From: REEB509 sp049314555 | GTDB lineage: Bacteria; Pseudomonadota; Alphaproteobacteria; Caulobacterales; Aquidulcibacteraceae | Length of the DNA stretch: 23,407 bases | Direction: 5' to 3' | NCBI GenBank assembly: GCA_049314555.1 | Contig: JBMOEW010000044.1 | Span: 1 to 23,407, forward strand | Part shown: positions 22,286 to 23,407 of the stretch, piece after piece | How the letters are laid out: each line of letters begins with the position of its first letter | Position numbering within the stretch: the stretch's first letter is position 1 | The notes under the pieces: generated by a model | The model's input: the letters and a program-made list of their open reading frames with translations, nothing else | What the model was told of the DNA's origin: nothing | The model's database searches: none | Made by a program: the position numbers and the translations under genes

Positions 22286-22823
22286 GCACCGATAGCCGCA
22301 TCGGCCATGGCCGTGCGGGGAAGATCGGGGAGCGGCGGTGGCCGGGCTGATCCGGCGTTGCCGTTTGGTTTGTATCTGGATGATTGCGGGTTCGATCACC
22401 CCAACCACCGCCGCACGGTAGGCTTGCCTGGCGCACGTTCTGGCAGGCTCTTCAACGACCCCTTTTCGCCCGGGGGCTTACCCTCGACATGGTCCTTGTA
22501 CAGAACGCTTCGTCTGTACACTTTCCATTCTACCGTTGCACACCCTGAAGGGACAGCGCTTCATCCTCGATGTCGATGTCGGTGTGGATGGGATGATCCT
22601 ACACCGGATGTTCAAGGGGAGGATAAGTTTCGGGTTGGGGGGATGGGGAGGTGGCTAGGCGCTTCGGCAACCGGGCCACGTTTGGGCGCGAAGAGCGGAG
22701 CCTTGGGTATCTATTTAGCCCGTTGCGGGAATGGTGAGTAATCGCCCGAAGTGGACGTTAGTCCGAATGGAGGTTTTCTGTCCGACAACGTAAGCCGGGC
22801 CATTGCCAGGGGCGTGTAACCGC
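22286..22823. other. Stretch of about 540 bases without a convincing gene
   Basis: Between the aldehyde dehydrogenase terminator and the chlorite dismutase start no frame gives a recognisable protein. A plus-strand open frame at 22307-22741 encodes a Gly/Arg-rich composition with many Cys and no family features. A second plus-strand frame reads KGQRFILDVDVGVDGMILHR near 22550-22610 and then stops at about 22657; it could be the remains of a gene. On the minus strand an ATG at 22490 behind AAGGA starts a 12-codon frame reading MSRVSPRAKRGR, basic like the N-terminus of many TetR regulators, then stops. Together with the 24-bp palindrome at 22497-22520 this looks like a region that has lost a gene, but the evidence is thin. 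Confidence 0.4.
22497..22520. promoter_or_regulatory. 24-bp palindrome of TetR/AcrR operator type
   Basis: TGTACAGA and TCTGTACA flank an 8-base centre (ACGCTTCG) as perfect inverted 8-mers. The TACA ... TGTA ends and 24-bp length resemble operators of AcrR/TetR-family repressors. As RNA it could also fold into TGTACAG/CTGTACA plus ACG/CGT with one bulge. No T-run follows, so it is not a terminator. The nearest complete gene downstream is the chlorite dismutase gene at 22824, and no regulator gene is intact nearby. Confidence 0.5.
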
Positions 22824-23407
22824 ATGCAGGTTGAAGGCGTATTGCCGCGTATGAAAAACCATCCCCAAACGTACGCGTCGACAGCCCCATCGCTGGTGAG
22901 CTTTACTGGACAGATTGAAGGGGAGTGGACGATCCGCTCGATGGAAACCCTTGTGGGAGCGCCGTTGCCGATCGCGCAGGCGCTGCATATCGCTTCAGCG
23001 GACGCATCGGCGGGGCCCGCCAGTTGGCGGCTGACCGCCTTCACCAGCAATCTGCGATACACGACCTCTGCCGAAGCTTCGATGCTGCAGGCAAGGCAGT
23101 CTGGTCTTGGGCGATCAGAGGCTGTCCATGGTGCTCTGATCCCTATCCGAAAGAACGCAGCATGGTGGGCGCTTGCGCAGGACGAACGCCGTGAGATTTA
23201 TGAAGAACGCTCCCGTCATACGTCGATCGGCGCGGCGTATCTCCCTCAGATCGCCCGGCGCCTGCATCACTGCCGCGACCTTGGCGAACCGTTCGACTTT
23301 TTGACCTGGTTCGAGTTCGCACCGGAACATGAGCCGCTGTTCAACCAAATGTTGGCGCGAATGCGCGCGAGCGAGGAGTGGCGCTATATCGATCGCGAAA
23401 TCGACAT
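22824..23407 (+). CDS. cld: Chlorite dismutase family protein, dimeric (clade 2) type, 3' end beyond the window
   Basis: An open frame of 194 codons runs off the right edge. It contains SWRLTAFTSNLRYT, GLGRSEAVHGALIPIRK, WWALAQDERREI, ARRLHHCRDLGEPFDFLTW and FEFAPE, the pattern of the short chlorite dismutases of Nitrobacter winogradskyi type. In the likely numbering His132 (EERSRH) is the haem ligand and Arg145 (QIARR) the distal arginine; the spacing of 13 is that of His114/Arg127 in the Nitrobacter enzyme. Such enzymes turn chlorite into chloride and O2. ATG at 22824 has only AGGGG about 14 bases upstream; ATG at 22851 is an alternative and gives a length closer to the family's ~180 aa. 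Only the last few residues should be missing. No signal peptide is seen. Confidence 0.88.
   Translation, partial: MQVEGVLPRMKNHPQTYASTAPSLVSFTGQIEGEWTIRSMETLVGAPLPIAQALHIASADASAGPASWRLTAFTSNLRYTTSAEASMLQARQSGLGRSEAVHGALIPIRKNAAWWALAQDERREIYEERSRHTSIGAAYLPQIARRLHHCRDLGEPFDFLTWFEFAPEHEPLFNQMLARMRASEEWRYIDREID

Noticed and set aside
21116..22408. 430-codon minus-strand open frame
   Set aside because: It is antisense to the aldehyde dehydrogenase, with no motif and shadow-type composition.
22307..22741. 144-codon plus-strand open frame after the aldehyde dehydrogenase gene
   Set aside because: Composition is Gly/Arg/Cys-rich with no recognisable motif, no ribosome site, and it crosses the palindrome at 22497-22520.

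Overview
The window is about 23.4 kb of chromosomal DNA from an alphaproteobacterium. The evidence is the block tig-clpP-clpX-lon-hupB, the bacterial NDUFS4-like complex I accessory protein, the glnB-glnA pair, ParE of alphaproteobacterial type, and a DEAD-box helicase with an arginine-rich tail. The moderately high GC and the mix of genes (coniferyl-aldehyde-dehydrogenase-like ALDH, GGDEF protein, acyl-CoA genes) fit the Caulobacterales/Maricaulales/Hyphomonadaceae neighbourhood, but I cannot fix the genus. I see no phage, transposase, CRISPR array or rRNA. Most of the window is ordinary core genome.

Left part (1-7251, all minus strand). Read in the direction of transcription it is tRNA-Leu(UAG), trigger factor, ClpP, ClpX, Lon, HU (GTG start, strong intrinsic terminator), the small NDUFS4-like protein and a tRNA-Arg(UCU) cut by the window edge. 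This is a protein-folding and proteolysis cluster: trigger factor meets nascent chains, ClpXP and Lon remove damaged or regulatory proteins.

Middle part. On the minus strand lie a two-TM protein of unknown function (7310-8068), the NAD(P)H-hydrate repair enzyme Nnr, and a SCP2-thiolase-like protein with altered catalytic motifs. The last two are only 9 bases apart and probably one operon. Divergent from these, on the plus strand, come glnB (PII), glnA (with a clear terminator), a four-TM protein, a lipoprotein lytic transglycosylase preceded by an unusual set of alternating TAACC/GGTTA segments, parE, and a DEAD-box RNA helicase preceded by a terminator-like hairpin.

Right part. On the minus strand are a small membrane protein ending in an EF-hand-like loop, a crotonase-fold enzyme that looks like an isomerase more than a hydratase, and a diguanylate cyclase without an inhibitory I-site. 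Divergent from the cyclase is an aldehyde dehydrogenase with a terminator. After it come about 540 bases without a convincing gene but with a clean 24-bp palindrome of TetR/AcrR operator type. The window ends inside a gene, probably started at 22824, whose protein is a dimeric-type (clade 2) chlorite dismutase with the haem-ligand His and distal Arg in place.

The items most worth checking are the chlorite dismutase and its orphan palindrome, the catalytically altered thiolase-like protein, the alternating leader repeats before the lytic transglycosylase, and the hairpin/SOS-like box before the DEAD-box gene. I found no convincing wholly new system.
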